64,000 bases of DNA from Deltaproteobacteria bacterium (GTDB lineage Bacteria; JADJOY01). A program made the position numbers and the translations under genes. The notes under the pieces are model-generated. The model was not told where the DNA came from. It made no database searches and saw nothing but the letters and a program-made list of their open reading frames with translations. Of this stretch, positions 17,286-26,043 are shown piece after piece. Each line of letters begins with the position of its first letter. The stretch's first letter is position 1. The DNA lies in NCBI GenBank assembly GCA_016713535.1, contig JADJOY010000014.1:124001-188000 (forward strand). The letters run 5' to 3'.

Positions 17286-18842
17286 CTATCCGCGTCCGGG
17301 TGCTGGCGGGATCGACGGCGGCACCGCCGGGCGTCGGGGCGTGCCGACTCGATCGAGCACCTCGAGCGCGAGCGGCACGATCGCCTCTCGCACGGCCACC
17401 GTCTTGCCCTCGAAGGTGAGGTGGACGATGTCGTTGAAGAGAGGCCGTGGGTCGGGGCGATCGTGGAGGACCGCCTGGAGGTCGACGTACGGAACTCCTT
17501 CCCGCGCGGCGAGCTGGCGCTCCCACGGGTCGAGGGCACCCTCCACGTAGGCCGCGATGTCCTCCGCCGTGAGCAGGTACTCGCGGCACAGCCCGGGCGT
17601 CATCGAGTAGAAGCGGTAGCCAGTCGGGATGGCGATGATCCCCACCGCGACGCCCGCGGCGCGCGCCGCCGCGAGCGCGCACTCGAGGTTCCGGATCGTC
17701 TCGCTTTCCCGCGCGAGCTCGGGGAGGGCGCCGAGCCCGTGGAGCATGTTGGCCGTGACGGCCCGCACCCCGATCCCGTGGCTGTCGCGCTCGAGGGCGG
17801 CGCGTGGGTCGGTGGCGAGCAAGCGCCCTTCGTCCTCGCGGCGAATCCGGTCGATGTCGTAGCCCAGCGCAGGCAGCAGCTCGGCATGCTCGCCGAACCA
17901 CGAGGCCAGTGTGCCCCCGCTCGCGAGGACGTCGCGCACCTCGCCGAGGTGATCGAGCACCACCCACGGAACGTGCGCCAGTGCTGGATCCTGGTCCAGC
18001 GCCGCGCGATCCGGGAGCGCGCCGGGCCAGTAGGCGCCGAAGCGCTCCCGGAGCTCGTCCGTGGCGCGCGCGAGGGCGCGATCGATCTGGCCCTGCGTCT
18101 CGGCCCGGACCTGTGCCCAGCCCTTGCGGTGGTCGAGGAACCACGGATGAAGGCCGGCGAGGGCCCGCTCGTCGCCGGTCCGCATGTACTCGCCGAGCGC
18201 CGCCAGGGTCGGCACGCTCCACTGTCGCGAGCAGTGCACGGCGTCGTTGTGCTCGACGTAGAAGAGCGCCACGTCGATGCCGGTGGGGATCGCCTCGGTC
18301 TCGAACCGCCACACGGAGTCACCGCTCGAGGTCCCCGGGAACCCGTAGTTGAAGACCCGCACGCGGCGCCCGAGGCGCTCGAGCTCGGCCTCGAGGTCGG
18401 GCGGCCAGGCGTTCCAGCGGCCGCGCCCGCTCGCGTCGAAGCTGAACCCGCCCTCGACGCTGCTCGCGCCGAAGGTGCCGATCCAGATCTCGTCGGCCGG
18501 CTTCTCGTGCGGCGGGACCTCGCTCACCCACACGCCGTCGTGCATGACGATGCCGCCCTTCGACCAGAACTGGCGGTTGAAGACCGGGAACACGGCGCCG
18601 GGGTCCGCGCCGGCGTAGCGCGCGCGGAACCACGCGAAGTCGCGCGTCCGGAACGGGTCGATGTGCTCTTCCAGCTCGCGGCGTAGCGGTGCGGGGAGGA
18701 TCGCGGTGGAGGCGCGGCGCTCGGCGCCATCGCCCGGCGAGCGCCACCGCAGCACGCAGCCGACGAGCGGCCTCACGGCCAGGACCCCCACCACGCCGAG
18801 CGCGGCGAGGAAGGCCGCGCGTTTTCGCCACGACAGGTTCAC
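17286..18842 (-). CDS. Membrane-anchored SGNH-hydrolase-like protein
   Basis: Encodes 518 residues from GTG 18842, which overlaps the stop of the dehydrogenase-like gene (GTGA). One N-terminal membrane anchor (AAFLAALGVVGVLAV) precedes a periplasmic domain. SGNH blocks are visible: Ser in GTFGASSVEGG, Asn in FYVEHNDAV, and a late Asp-His in FNDIVHLTFEGK. Such proteins deacetylate or acetylate surface glycans (AlgJ/AlgX-like, or esterases). It is the last gene of the heptose operon, which supports a role in modifying the glycan built there. The start was chosen for the overlap and because the membrane segment follows directly. Confidence 0.7.
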   Translation of the reverse strand: MNLSWRKRAAFLAALGVVGVLAVRPLVGCVLRWRSPGDGAERRASTAILPAPLRRELEEHIDPFRTRDFAWFRARYAGADPGAVFPVFNRQFWSKGGIVMHDGVWVSEVPPHEKPADEIWIGTFGASSVEGGFSFDASGRGRWNAWPPDLEAELERLGRRVRVFNYGFPGTSSGDSVWRFETEAIPTGIDVALFYVEHNDAVHCSRQWSVPTLAALGEYMRTGDERALAGLHPWFLDHRKGWAQVRAETQGQIDRALARATDELRERFGAYWPGALPDRAALDQDPALAHVPWVVLDHLGEVRDVLASGGTLASWFGEHAELLPALGYDIDRIRREDEGRLLATDPRAALERDSHGIGVRAVTANMLHGLGALPELARESETIRNLECALAAARAAGVAVGIIAIPTGYRFYSMTPGLCREYLLTAEDIAAYVEGALDPWERQLAAREGVPYVDLQAVLHDRPDPRPLFNDIVHLTFEGKTVAVREAIVPLALEVLDRVGTPRRPAVPPSIPPAPGRG

Positions 18843-20033
18843 GACGAGCGAGCGGAAGACGCGGGCGCACCGACGCGGAAGTAGTGCAGGCGAGCGGGGA
18901 TCGCCCGCCCCGCGAGGACGCCCGCAGGGTCGACGATCGCGGGCTTGGACTCGCCGCTCGCGAGCGCGTCGAGGTCGAGGTCGTGAAACGCAGGATGAGG
19001 CGTGAGGATCGCGATCACCTCGGCGTCCGCGCTGGCGGCGTCGAGCGAGCCGCACAGCTCGACGGCGCGCGCCGCGGCCTCTGGCAGCCGCGTCACGGTG
19101 GGATCGAACGCCCGCACCCGCGCACCGCGCCGCGCCAGCGCGAGCGCGAGGTCGAGCGCGGCGGAGTGCTCGACGGCGGCGGTTCCGGGCTTGTACGCGA
19201 GACCGAGGATCGCGATGCGGCGACCGCCGAGTCCGTCACCGAGCGCCGCCTCGATGTGCTCGAGCGCCCAGCGCTGGTGAGCGTCGTTGCAGCCGAGCAC
19301 CGCGCTCCACAGCGCCTCGCGGGCGCCGGTCTCGCGGGCGCGCTCGCGCAGATAGCCGACGTCGCGGGCGAGCGTCCCGCCGGTGAACGCGGCGCCCGGA
19401 GCGAGATAGGCGCGGGGGCCGATCCTGGCGTCGCTGGTCAGGCCGCGTGTCACCTCGCGTGCGTCGGCGCCTACGCGCTCGCAGAGCGCCGCCAGCTCGT
19501 TGGCGAACACCACCGAGGTGGCGAGGAACGCGTTGAGGCCGTGCTTGGTCATCTCCGCCGACGGCACCGACATCCACTCGATGCGCTCGGTGATGGGAGC
19601 GAAGAGCGCGGCGAGCGGGCCGTGCGCGGCCTCGTCGTCGACGCCGACCACCACGCGATCGGGCTCGCGGAAGCAGCGAATCGCCGCGCCGAGGCGAAGG
19701 TTCTCGGGGGAGCACGCGAAGGAGACCGCCCGGTCCGGGAACGCGGCGCGGTGCCGCGCGGCGAGGGCGCGCGTGGTGCCGACCGGGAGCTGCGACGACA
19801 CCAGCACCGGCGAGCGCCGCCGCGAGGTCGTCGGTCAAACGCAGCCGCGCGCTCGCGAGCTGCTCGGCCACGAGCGCCTCGAGCCCGGGCTCGACGATCG
19901 GCAGCTCGCCGCGGCCGAGCGCCGCGACGAGCGCCGTGTCCGGATCGACGGCGATCACCTGGTGACCAGCGGCCGCGGCGCACGCCGCCGTCACGCATCC
20001 GAGGTGCGCGAGCCCGTAGACGACGAGGTTCAT
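18839..20033 (-). pseudogene. UDP-glucose/GDP-mannose dehydrogenase homologue with internal out-of-frame deletion
   Basis: Starts at ATG 20033 with MNLVVYGLAHLGCVTAACAA, the NAD-binding Rossmann motif. At about 19810 the frame changes from ...LTDDLAAALAGA directly to VLVSSQLPVGTTR. Family members have about 40 more residues at this point, including the GTP-containing NAD loop, so a deletion of roughly 120 bp that is not a multiple of three is implied. Downstream parts are intact: SPENLRLG, EMTKHGLNAF, GGTLARDVGYL and the C-terminal Rossmann-like domain. The catalytic Cys of the usual GGSCFPKD motif is absent (GGTLARD), so even the ancestral protein was probably not a normal four-electron dehydrogenase. 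It may be a dead gene or an assembly artefact. Confidence 0.65.
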
Positions 20034-20106
20034 GGGTGCGTGCGGTGCCGCGTCAGGCGGAGCGCGGAAGGCGCGGCGGCCGTCCGAACCACTCGTCGTC
20101 CCGGTT

Positions 20107-20130
20107 GGAGGGCTGCGGTCCCTCGCAGCC
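20107..20130 (+). repeat. REP hairpin, GGAG head
   Basis: GGAG head, perfect arms GGCTGCG/CGCAGCC, loop GTCCCT. It pairs with 20142-20165 at a distance of 11 bp and lies inside the heptose operon. Confidence 0.8.
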
Positions 20131-20141
20131 GCTGGAATCGC

Positions 20142-20165
20142 GGTCGCGAAGGATCGCGGCCCTCC
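20142..20165 (-). repeat. REP hairpin, GGAG head, minus orientation
   Basis: Minus strand: GGAG head, arms GGCCGCG/CGCGACC (one mismatch), loop ATCCTT. Confidence 0.8.
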
Positions 20166-20193
20166 AGGCGATCGCACGCGAGGGGGCGATCGA

Positions 20194-20738
20194 TCACCTT
20201 CCACTCCGCGGCGCCTGCGCGAGCAGCCACTCGGTCGCCTCCGCGAGGTGCGCGTGGTGCAGTCGGCAGGCGGGTCGGGTACGGGCTCTTCGTAGCCCGC
20301 GTTCAGCCACACGGTGCGGCAGCCGGCGGCCTGGCCCGCCGCCACGTCCTTCCAGCGGTCGCCGATCAGGAAGCTCTCGGCCAGCTCGACGCCGTGATCG
20401 CGCGCCGCCGCCGTGAGGAGGCCGGGGCGTGGCTTGCGGCACGGGCAGTCGTGGTGATCGTCGTGGGCGCACACGCGGATGTCGTCGAGGGGCAACACGT
20501 CGCGCAGCCGCGAGTTGACCGCGTGCAGGTTCTCCCAGGTCATGCGTCCGCGCGGGATGTCGGGCTGGTTCGTCACCACGATGAGCAGGAACCCGGCCTC
20601 GCGCATCCGTTCCAGCGAGGCGTGGGCGTCACCCGGGATCACCACCTCCGCGGCGGTGAGCGGGGCCTTGGGCTGGCCGTCGACGATCACCGCCTCGTTC
20701 AGGACGCCGTCGCGATCGAGGAACACCGCGCGCTTCAT
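20194..20738 (-). CDS. gmhB: D-glycero-D-manno-heptose 1,7-bisphosphate 7-phosphatase, frame break near the C-terminus
   Basis: Starts at ATG 20738, overlapping the gmhA stop (ATGA). HAD motif I is VFLDRDGVLNE, with nucleophile Asp and acid/base Asp. Motif II is IVVTNQPD. The zinc loop CAHDDHHDCPCRKPRPG is characteristic of GmhB and histidinol-phosphate phosphatase, and motif IV is FLIGDRWKDVAAG. A frame change near 20265 is needed to read the last helix (HAHLAEATEWLLAQ) and stop at 20194, which gives about 181 residues, normal for GmhB. It would remove the 7-phosphate from heptose-1,7-bisphosphate. Gene neighbours gmhA, hddA and hddC make the assignment firm. Confidence 0.85.
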
Positions 20739-21343
20739 CGGCCGCCTCCGCCGAGCTCTTCCCAGCGAGTGGGGCGCGCCTTGAGCGCGGGATGGGACAC
20801 GAGCAGGTGCGCGACCACCGCCTGGAACGCCTCGGTGTGGGCCGTCACGTGGGCGTCGTTGACGGTGGGCACCACCACGCACACGTCGGCCTCGCGGGCG
20901 GTGTAGCCGCCGTCGCGGCCGACGATCCCGCACACTCGCGCGTCGACGCGCTTCGCGGCACGGATCGCCTCGACCAGGTTGGGGCTCACCATCGGATCGA
21001 GGCTGCCGCCGCCCACTGACAGGATCAGCAGGGCGTCGTCGCGGCCGAGCCGGCTGACCGCGAGCCAGCCCGCGAACACGCTCGGCCAGCCCTCGTCGTT
21101 GGTGCGCGCGGTCAGCTCGGCGACGTTGTCGGTGGGCGCGTAGGCCTCGATCGCGGCGAGCTTGCGCAGGTCGTTGACGAGGTGCGACGCGTTGGCTGCG
21201 CTGCCGCCCACCCCCAGCACGAACACCCGCCCGTGCGCCGCGCGCACGCTCGCGAGCAGCTCGGCCATGCGGTCGATCGCCGGGGCGTCGAGCGCCGCGG
21301 CGATCCGCGCCGCCTCGCCGAGGTAGCCGGCCGCGAAGCTCAC
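20735..21343 (-). CDS. gmhA: SIS-domain phosphoheptose isomerase
   Basis: Encodes 202 residues from ATG 21343, overlapping the upstream hddC stop (ATGA). The SIS fold is shown by RVFVLGVGGSAANASHLVNDLRK (residues about 39-61) and ALLILSVGGGSLDPMVSPN. DAHVTAHTEAFQAVVAHLL near the C-terminus carries the usual His/Glu residues. GmhA converts sedoheptulose-7-phosphate to D-glycero-D-manno-heptose-7-phosphate in the cytoplasm. It is the committed step of activated-heptose synthesis and sits between hddC and gmhB in a coupled operon. Confidence 0.88.
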   Translation of the reverse strand: MSFAAGYLGEAARIAAALDAPAIDRMAELLASVRAAHGRVFVLGVGGSAANASHLVNDLRKLAAIEAYAPTDNVAELTARTNDEGWPSVFAGWLAVSRLGRDDALLILSVGGGSLDPMVSPNLVEAIRAAKRVDARVCGIVGRDGGYTAREADVCVVVPTVNDAHVTAHTEAFQAVVAHLLVSHPALKARPTRWEELGGGGR

Positions 21344-22071
21344 GCCCCACCTCGGGCGAAGCGCGCGCGCAGCTCGGCGAGGCCCGCCTCAGAGCCGATC
21401 TCGTGGAAGCGCTCGCGCACCTCGAGCGTCGCGAGCTCGCCCGTGGCCACGAGCGCGCCGTAGAGCGCGGCCAGGTCGGCGGACTCGCCGGCGGGCAATC
21501 GCCCGAACACCTCGGCGCGCAGGACGCCGAGCCCGTAGTCGAGGTGCTTCATGGCGGGGGTGCGGTTCAGCTTGTCGTAGCGGACGATCCGTCCGCCCTG
21601 GAGCTCGACGTTGCTCGCGTCCCAGCGATCTTGGTTGCGGTAGACGGTCATGAGCGCGAGTCGGCCCGAGCTGCGGAAGGCCTCGTGGACCGCCCGATAG
21701 TCGCACGGAAGGTACGAATCTCCGTAGAGGACGAAAAACTCGCGACCGAGCGCCGGCAACGCGCGCCGGAGCGCGCCGGCGGTGCCGAGGAGCCGGGGGC
21801 CGTCCCGGACCACCTCGATCCGCAGCCCCACCGGCCAGCGCAGCGTCGCCGCGGCGCTCTCGACCTGCTCGGCGAGGTGCCCCGCGCACACCACCACGCG
21901 CGTCACTCCGCCCGCTGCCAGGAGGCGCGCCTGGCGCAGCAGGAAGGGCTCGCCCGCGATGTCGAGGAGGCACTTCGGGACGGCGGTCGCCGTGGCGCCG
22001 AGCCGCGTCGCGAGGCCGCCCGCCAGGATCGCGACCGACGGCAAGACGTTCGCGGTCGCGCTGGCGATCAC
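21340..22071 (-). CDS. hddC: Heptose-1-phosphate guanylyltransferase (nucleotidyltransferase)
   Basis: Encodes 243 residues from GTG 22071, overlapping the hddA stop (GTGA). The nucleotidyltransferase signature is SVAILAGGLATRLG...PKCLLDIAGEPFL. FVLYGDSYLPCDY holds the metal-binding Asp. FHEIGSEAGLAEL at the C-terminus is typical of HddC/RmlA-like enzymes. With GmhA, HddA and GmhB adjacent, the best call is transfer of GMP to D-glycero-alpha-D-manno-heptose-1-P. Specificity for GTP rather than another NTP is inferred from the operon type, not seen in the sequence. Confidence 0.82.
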   Translation of the reverse strand: MIASATANVLPSVAILAGGLATRLGATATAVPKCLLDIAGEPFLLRQARLLAAGGVTRVVVCAGHLAEQVESAAATLRWPVGLRIEVVRDGPRLLGTAGALRRALPALGREFFVLYGDSYLPCDYRAVHEAFRSSGRLALMTVYRNQDRWDASNVELQGGRIVRYDKLNRTPAMKHLDYGLGVLRAEVFGRLPAGESADLAALYGALVATGELATLEVRERFHEIGSEAGLAELRARFARGGA

Positions 22072-23051
22072 GGCTGGCTCACCACCTGGGCGCCGCGGAA
22101 CTCGAAGCGGAAGCGGACCTCGGGCAGGCCGGCCTCCGCCATGGCGCGGCGGATCCGGCTCTTGTCGTTGGCGTAGAACATCAGGAACCCGCCGCCGCCC
22201 GCGCCCACGATCTTGCCGCCGCGGGCACCGCTCGCCATGCCGAGCTCGTACCAGGTGTCGATCTCGGCGTTCGACATCCGCGTCGAGCGCTGGCGCTTGA
22301 GCAGCCAGTGGGCGTGCATCCGCTCGCCGAAGCGGTCGAGCTCGCCGGCCTCGAGGAGCGCCTTGCTCTCGATGCCGATCTCCTTCACGCGGTGGAGGTG
22401 CTCGGTGATCGCGGGGTCGTGGGCGCGGCTCGAGCGGTCCTGTTCGGCCAGGATCTCGGGAGCGGAGCGCGAGAACCCGGTGAAGAAGAGCACCAGGTTG
22501 TCCTCGAGGTCGTAGAGCGTTTGCGGCGTGAGCCGCAGCGGCTCGACGGTGACGTCGCCGTCCGAAGCGATGTGGAACGCATGGAGCCCGCCGAACGCCG
22601 CGGCGTACGGGTCCTGCTTGCCGACCGGGTTGGCGAGCACGTCGATCTCGATCCTGCACGCGTGCTCGGCCAGCTCCTTGGGCTCGACGCGGCGCCGGTC
22701 GAGCGCCGTGAGCGCCAGGATGAGCGCGGTGGTGAAGCTCCCCGACGAGCCGAGCCCGGTGCCCGCCGGGATGTCGGCCATGCTCGTGATCTCGAGCCCC
22801 GGCTCCTCGAAGCCGAGCGAGAGCAGCACCTCGCGGAGCAGCGGGTGCTCGAGCTCGCGGGCGCGCTTCACCCGCTCCATCCGCGAGTACTTGGCGATCA
22901 GCTCGTGCGCGAAGGTGGGGTGGAGCGTGATGTAGACGTACTTGTCGATCGCCGCCGACATCACGAACCCGCCGTGCTCGCCGTAATACGACGGCAGGTC
23001 GGTGCCGCCGCCGCCGAGCGTGATGCGGAGCGGGCTCTTGGTGATGATCAC
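22068..23051 (-). CDS. hddA: D-glycero-alpha-D-manno-heptose-7-phosphate kinase, GHMP family
   Basis: Encodes 327 residues from GTG 23051 (GTGA overlap with the oxidoreductase stop). The sugar-binding motif SPLRITLGGGGTDLPSYY opens the protein. The GHMP ATP-binding loop is ADIPAGTGLGSSGSF (residues about 100). KIVGAGGGGFLMFYA is motif 3. This combination, with GGGTDLP, is the HddA type, which phosphorylates C1 of D-alpha-heptose-7-P to the 1,7-bisphosphate. The gene order kinase, nucleotidyltransferase, isomerase, phosphatase supports the GDP-heptose route. Confidence 0.85.
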   Translation of the reverse strand: MIITKSPLRITLGGGGTDLPSYYGEHGGFVMSAAIDKYVYITLHPTFAHELIAKYSRMERVKRARELEHPLLREVLLSLGFEEPGLEITSMADIPAGTGLGSSGSFTTALILALTALDRRRVEPKELAEHACRIEIDVLANPVGKQDPYAAAFGGLHAFHIASDGDVTVEPLRLTPQTLYDLEDNLVLFFTGFSRSAPEILAEQDRSSRAHDPAITEHLHRVKEIGIESKALLEAGELDRFGERMHAHWLLKRQRSTRMSNAEIDTWYELGMASGARGGKIVGAGGGGFLMFYANDKSRIRRAMAEAGLPEVRFRFEFRGAQVVSQP

Positions 23052-24031
23052 GCGCCGCGCCCCGCGTAGACGCGCTCCACCACGGTGAGCGCCGCGATGG
23101 CGTCGGCGAGCCCGGGCGTGGGTTCGCGGCCGCTGGCGATGTCTTCCTCGAACGCGCTCATCTCGGCGGCCCACGAGCCGTCTTCGCCGGGGAACTCCCA
23201 GCTCGTGACGTCGGGCGGTCCGAGCTCGGGACGCATCTTGTACCAGGTGAGCCGCTCGGTGCCGTAGCTGCCGCCGAGGCCTGAGATCTCGAGCTTGCCG
23301 TGGCGGCCGGTGACCTCGAAGGAGAAGGTGTTCTTCCACTCGGTCCAGCTCGCGTGCAGCCACGCGACGCGCCGGTGTTCGCCGGTGAGCAGCAGGAACG
23401 CGTTGTCGTCGACGGAGGTGTCCCAGAAGTAGGTCGGCGCGTGGCCGTGCGCGAGCGCGAGATCGCCGAGGAACCAGCGCGCGAGGTCGATCAGGTGGAC
23501 GCCCTGATCGACCAGCTCGCCGCCGCCCGAGCGCGCCGGGTCGGCGCGCCACTCGCGGTCGTAGCCTGTGCGCCCACCATGGCCGTAGCGGGCGCGCACG
23601 TAGTAGAGCTCGCCGAGCTCGCCCTGCTCGACCAGCTCCTTGGCGAGAGCGAGCGCCGGGTGGAAGCGGTGGTTGAAGCCGATCCGCACCCGGCTGCCGG
23701 TGCGCCGCGCGAGCTCGGCGATCCCGTCCAGCTCGCCCGGACGGCGCGCCGCCGGCTTCTCGACCAGCACGTGCTTTCCGGCCTCGACTGCGGCGCGGGT
23801 GACGGGCGCGAGTACGTCGTGAGACGTGGAGACGACGAGGGCATCGACGTCGCTCGCGTGGACCACCTCGCGCCAGTCGGCGGCGACGCGGGCACCTGGC
23901 GCGGCCGCGAGGGCCGCGACCACGGCGGCGCGCTCGGGGTCGACGTCCACGCACGCCACCAGACGCACTCCGCCGAGGGCGCGGGCGCGCTTCTCGGCGA
24001 CCTTGCCGCAGCCCACGATCGCGAGCCTCAC
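23048..24031 (-). CDS. Gfo/Idh/MocA family oxidoreductase
   Basis: Encodes 327 residues from GTG 24031, overlapping the SDR stop by 4 bp. The N-terminal Rossmann motif is RLAIVGCGKVAEKRARAL. HVLVEKPAARRPGEL carries the conserved EKP lysine, and QGVHLIDLARWFLG the family's conserved Asp/His region. These enzymes oxidise or reduce a ring or chain hydroxyl of (often nucleotide-linked) sugars with NAD(P). Inside the heptose operon it could modify the GDP-heptose or make a second unusual sugar. Exact substrate unknown. Confidence 0.8.
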   Translation of the reverse strand: MRLAIVGCGKVAEKRARALGGVRLVACVDVDPERAAVVAALAAAPGARVAADWREVVHASDVDALVVSTSHDVLAPVTRAAVEAGKHVLVEKPAARRPGELDGIAELARRTGSRVRIGFNHRFHPALALAKELVEQGELGELYYVRARYGHGGRTGYDREWRADPARSGGGELVDQGVHLIDLARWFLGDLALAHGHAPTYFWDTSVDDNAFLLLTGEHRRVAWLHASWTEWKNTFSFEVTGRHGKLEISGLGGSYGTERLTWYKMRPELGPPDVTSWEFPGEDGSWAAEMSAFEEDIASGREPTPGLADAIAALTVVERVYAGRGA

Positions 24032-24906
24032 GGCTTCTCCCAGTCCTTGCCGCGCTCCCTGGGCGTGATGCGGCGCAGGGTGAAGACGTCGCTGCCGGCG
24101 AGCTCGGCGGCGAGCTCGGGCAGCCGCTCCCACGGATCCCAGATCGAGCTGATCAGCCGTCCCGACACGCCGCTACTCGCCGGCGAGGCGAGGAACACCG
24201 CGAGCGCCGCGCCCCGTTCCATCGGCGCTGCGCGGCCGCGCTCGACGTCGAGGGAGGTCTGATACATGACCTCGCCGGCGAGCGCGGCGCCGGCGGCGCG
24301 CACCTCGGCGTGGAGCCGCGTATCGAGGGCGCCCGGCGAGAGCGCGTTCACGGTGACACCGGTGCCGTCGAGCTCGCGGGCGAGGGTCTCGGTGAAGCGC
24401 ACCAGCCCCGCCTTGGAGGTGGCGTAGGCGGTGAAGTGGGGCAGCGCGGCGGTGGCGCCGCCGCCCGAGACGTTGACGATCCGCCCGTGGCCGCGCGCGA
24501 CCATCGGCGCAAGCACGCGCCGGCAGAGCGCTACCGGCGCCAGCAGGTTCACCCGGAGCGTGCGGTCCCAGAGCGCCGCGTCGGTCTGGGCGAGGGTGCC
24601 GATCGGTCCGATGAGTCCCGCGTTGTTGACCAGCACGTCGACGCCGCCGAGGTGCTCCTCGGCGAACGCGACGATCGCGTCCGGCGCGGATGGATCCGCG
24701 AGGTCGGCGGCCAGCGCGAAGGCTCGCTGCGCCGGATCTCCGCGCTCGCCCGCGAGGAGCGCCAGCGCTTCGTCGAGGGCCGCGCGCTCGCGCGCCACCA
24801 GCATCAGCGAGGCACCCTCGCGCCACAACGCGCGCGCGATCTCGAGCCCGAGCCCGCGCGAGCCGCCGGTCACGATCGCGCGCCGTCCCGCGAGCACTCC
24901 GCTCAC
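24028..24906 (-). CDS. Short-chain dehydrogenase/reductase
   Basis: Encodes 292 residues from GTG 24906, overlapping the epimerase stop. The cofactor motif is RAIVTGGSRGLGLEIARAL, then LVNNAGLIGPIG, and the catalytic Ser/Tyr/Lys are in NVSGGGATAALPHFTAYATSK (split by two residues after the Ser region). RPGALDT-type loop appears as LSPGALDTRL. The classical SDR length is about 250, so there is a C-terminal extension of about 40 residues (WDPWERLPELAAEL). In this operon it may act on a sugar intermediate, but lipid or other substrates are possible. Confidence 0.75.
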   Translation of the reverse strand: MSGVLAGRRAIVTGGSRGLGLEIARALWREGASLMLVARERAALDEALALLAGERGDPAQRAFALAADLADPSAPDAIVAFAEEHLGGVDVLVNNAGLIGPIGTLAQTDAALWDRTLRVNLLAPVALCRRVLAPMVARGHGRIVNVSGGGATAALPHFTAYATSKAGLVRFTETLARELDGTGVTVNALSPGALDTRLHAEVRAAGAALAGEVMYQTSLDVERGRAAPMERGAALAVFLASPASSGVSGRLISSIWDPWERLPELAAELAGSDVFTLRRITPRERGKDWEKP

Positions 24907-25856
24907 CGCCGCTCCAGCAGCCAGAGGTTCTCTTGCAGGAAGGCCACGGTGCGCTCGACGCCCTCGCGGATGGAGTGGCGCGGCGCCCAGCCGAGTGCCT
25001 TGATGCGCGTGCAGTCGAGGACGATCAGCGGGTTGTCGCCCACCCAGCCGCGCTCGCCGCCCTGGTAGACGCGCCGCGGTGCCAGGCCGAGGTACTCGGC
25101 GATCCAGGAGATCGAGTCGTCGACGCACGCCACCTCGTCGGTGCCGAGGTTGAAGATCTCGACCCGCCCGCTCGCCTTGGCGAGGGCGAGCGACATCGCG
25201 CGCACGCAGTCGGCGACGTAGAGGTAGGACTTGCGCTGCTGGCCGTTGCCGAGGACCTCGATGCGCTCGGGGTGCGCGCGGAGCTGGCGGAGGAAGTCGA
25301 AGACGTGGCCGTGCGAGTAGCGCTCACCCAGGATCGACACCAGCCGGAAGATCACGCCCTGGATCCCGAAGCCCTCGGCGTAAGCCTGGATGTACGCCTC
25401 GGCGGCGAGCTTGGAGGCTGAGTAGAGCGAGGTCTGGATCGGGAAGGGCGCGTTCTCGGGCGTGGGGTAGACGGTGGTGTCGCCGTAGATCGCTCCCGTC
25501 GACGCCATGAGGATCCGCCGCACGCCCGCGGCGCGCATGGACTCGAGGACGTTCCAGGTGCCGACCACGTTCTGGTCGAGGTCGACGCGAGTGCGCTCGG
25601 TGCCGAAGCGCACGTCGGCGTTGGCGGCGAAGTGGAAGACCGCGTCGCAGCCGGCGAGCGCCGCGGTGAGCGCCGCGCGGTCGAGGATGTCGCCGCGCGC
25701 CAGCCGGAAGCGGCCGTTCGCGGTGGCGCCGGCCAGGAACTCGAGCTGGCCGGTGCTCAGGTTGTCGTAGCCGACCACCTCGTGCCCGTCGGCGAGGAGG
25801 TGATCGACGAGGTTGCTACCCACGAAGCCGGCGGCGCCGGTGACGAGCAATCGCAT
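24903..25856 (-). CDS. NAD-dependent epimerase/dehydratase (extended SDR, UDP-glucose 4-epimerase-like)
   Basis: Encodes 317 residues from ATG 25856. MRLLVTGAAGFVGSNLVDHLL is the NAD-binding motif. FHFAANADVRFGTERTR and the catalytic tetrad S/T-YxxxK (ASTGAIYG; SLYSASKLAAEAY) follow. SYLYVADCVRAM is typical of GalE-like and GDP-sugar epimerases. It is the first gene of the overlapping operon that continues down to 17286, so it may act on the same nucleotide sugar. Possible roles are C4 epimerisation, or C3/C5 epimerisation and dehydration of GDP-heptose. A REP hairpin lies 60 bp upstream. Confidence 0.8.
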   Translation of the reverse strand: MRLLVTGAAGFVGSNLVDHLLADGHEVVGYDNLSTGQLEFLAGATANGRFRLARGDILDRAALTAALAGCDAVFHFAANADVRFGTERTRVDLDQNVVGTWNVLESMRAAGVRRILMASTGAIYGDTTVYPTPENAPFPIQTSLYSASKLAAEAYIQAYAEGFGIQGVIFRLVSILGERYSHGHVFDFLRQLRAHPERIEVLGNGQQRKSYLYVADCVRAMSLALAKASGRVEIFNLGTDEVACVDDSISWIAEYLGLAPRRVYQGGERGWVGDNPLIVLDCTRIKALGWAPRHSIREGVERTVAFLQENLWLLERR

Positions 25857-25915
25857 GTGAGGGATCGGGCGGGGCGAGAAGGTGGGCCGGTGAGCCTCGA
25901 CGAGTCACCAGCGTC

Positions 25916-25943
25916 CGACGGGGGACGGAGCCCCCGTCGCTAC
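25916..25943 (-). repeat. REP hairpin, longer variant, GTAG head, minus orientation
   Basis: Minus strand: GTAG head, 9-bp arms CGACGGGGG/CCCCCGTCG, loop CTCCGT. Same variant as 14021-14048. It lies upstream of the heptose operon. Confidence 0.75.
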
Positions 25944-26043
25944 GACAGCGGTTCGTCGTGGCGCGTTCGTAGGGCGGGTCCGATCGAGCAAAGGGCGGGA
26001 CGTTGGTGATCGTATCGGCTGAGGGGCGGGGAAGCGCACGGCG

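Noticed and set aside
19236-21350. A 704-residue fusion of isomerase-region, phosphatase and dehydrogenase sequences
   Set aside because: It is an open frame passing through three separate genes with their own starts and motifs; only the gmhB part and the dehydrogenase N-terminus are in their true frame.
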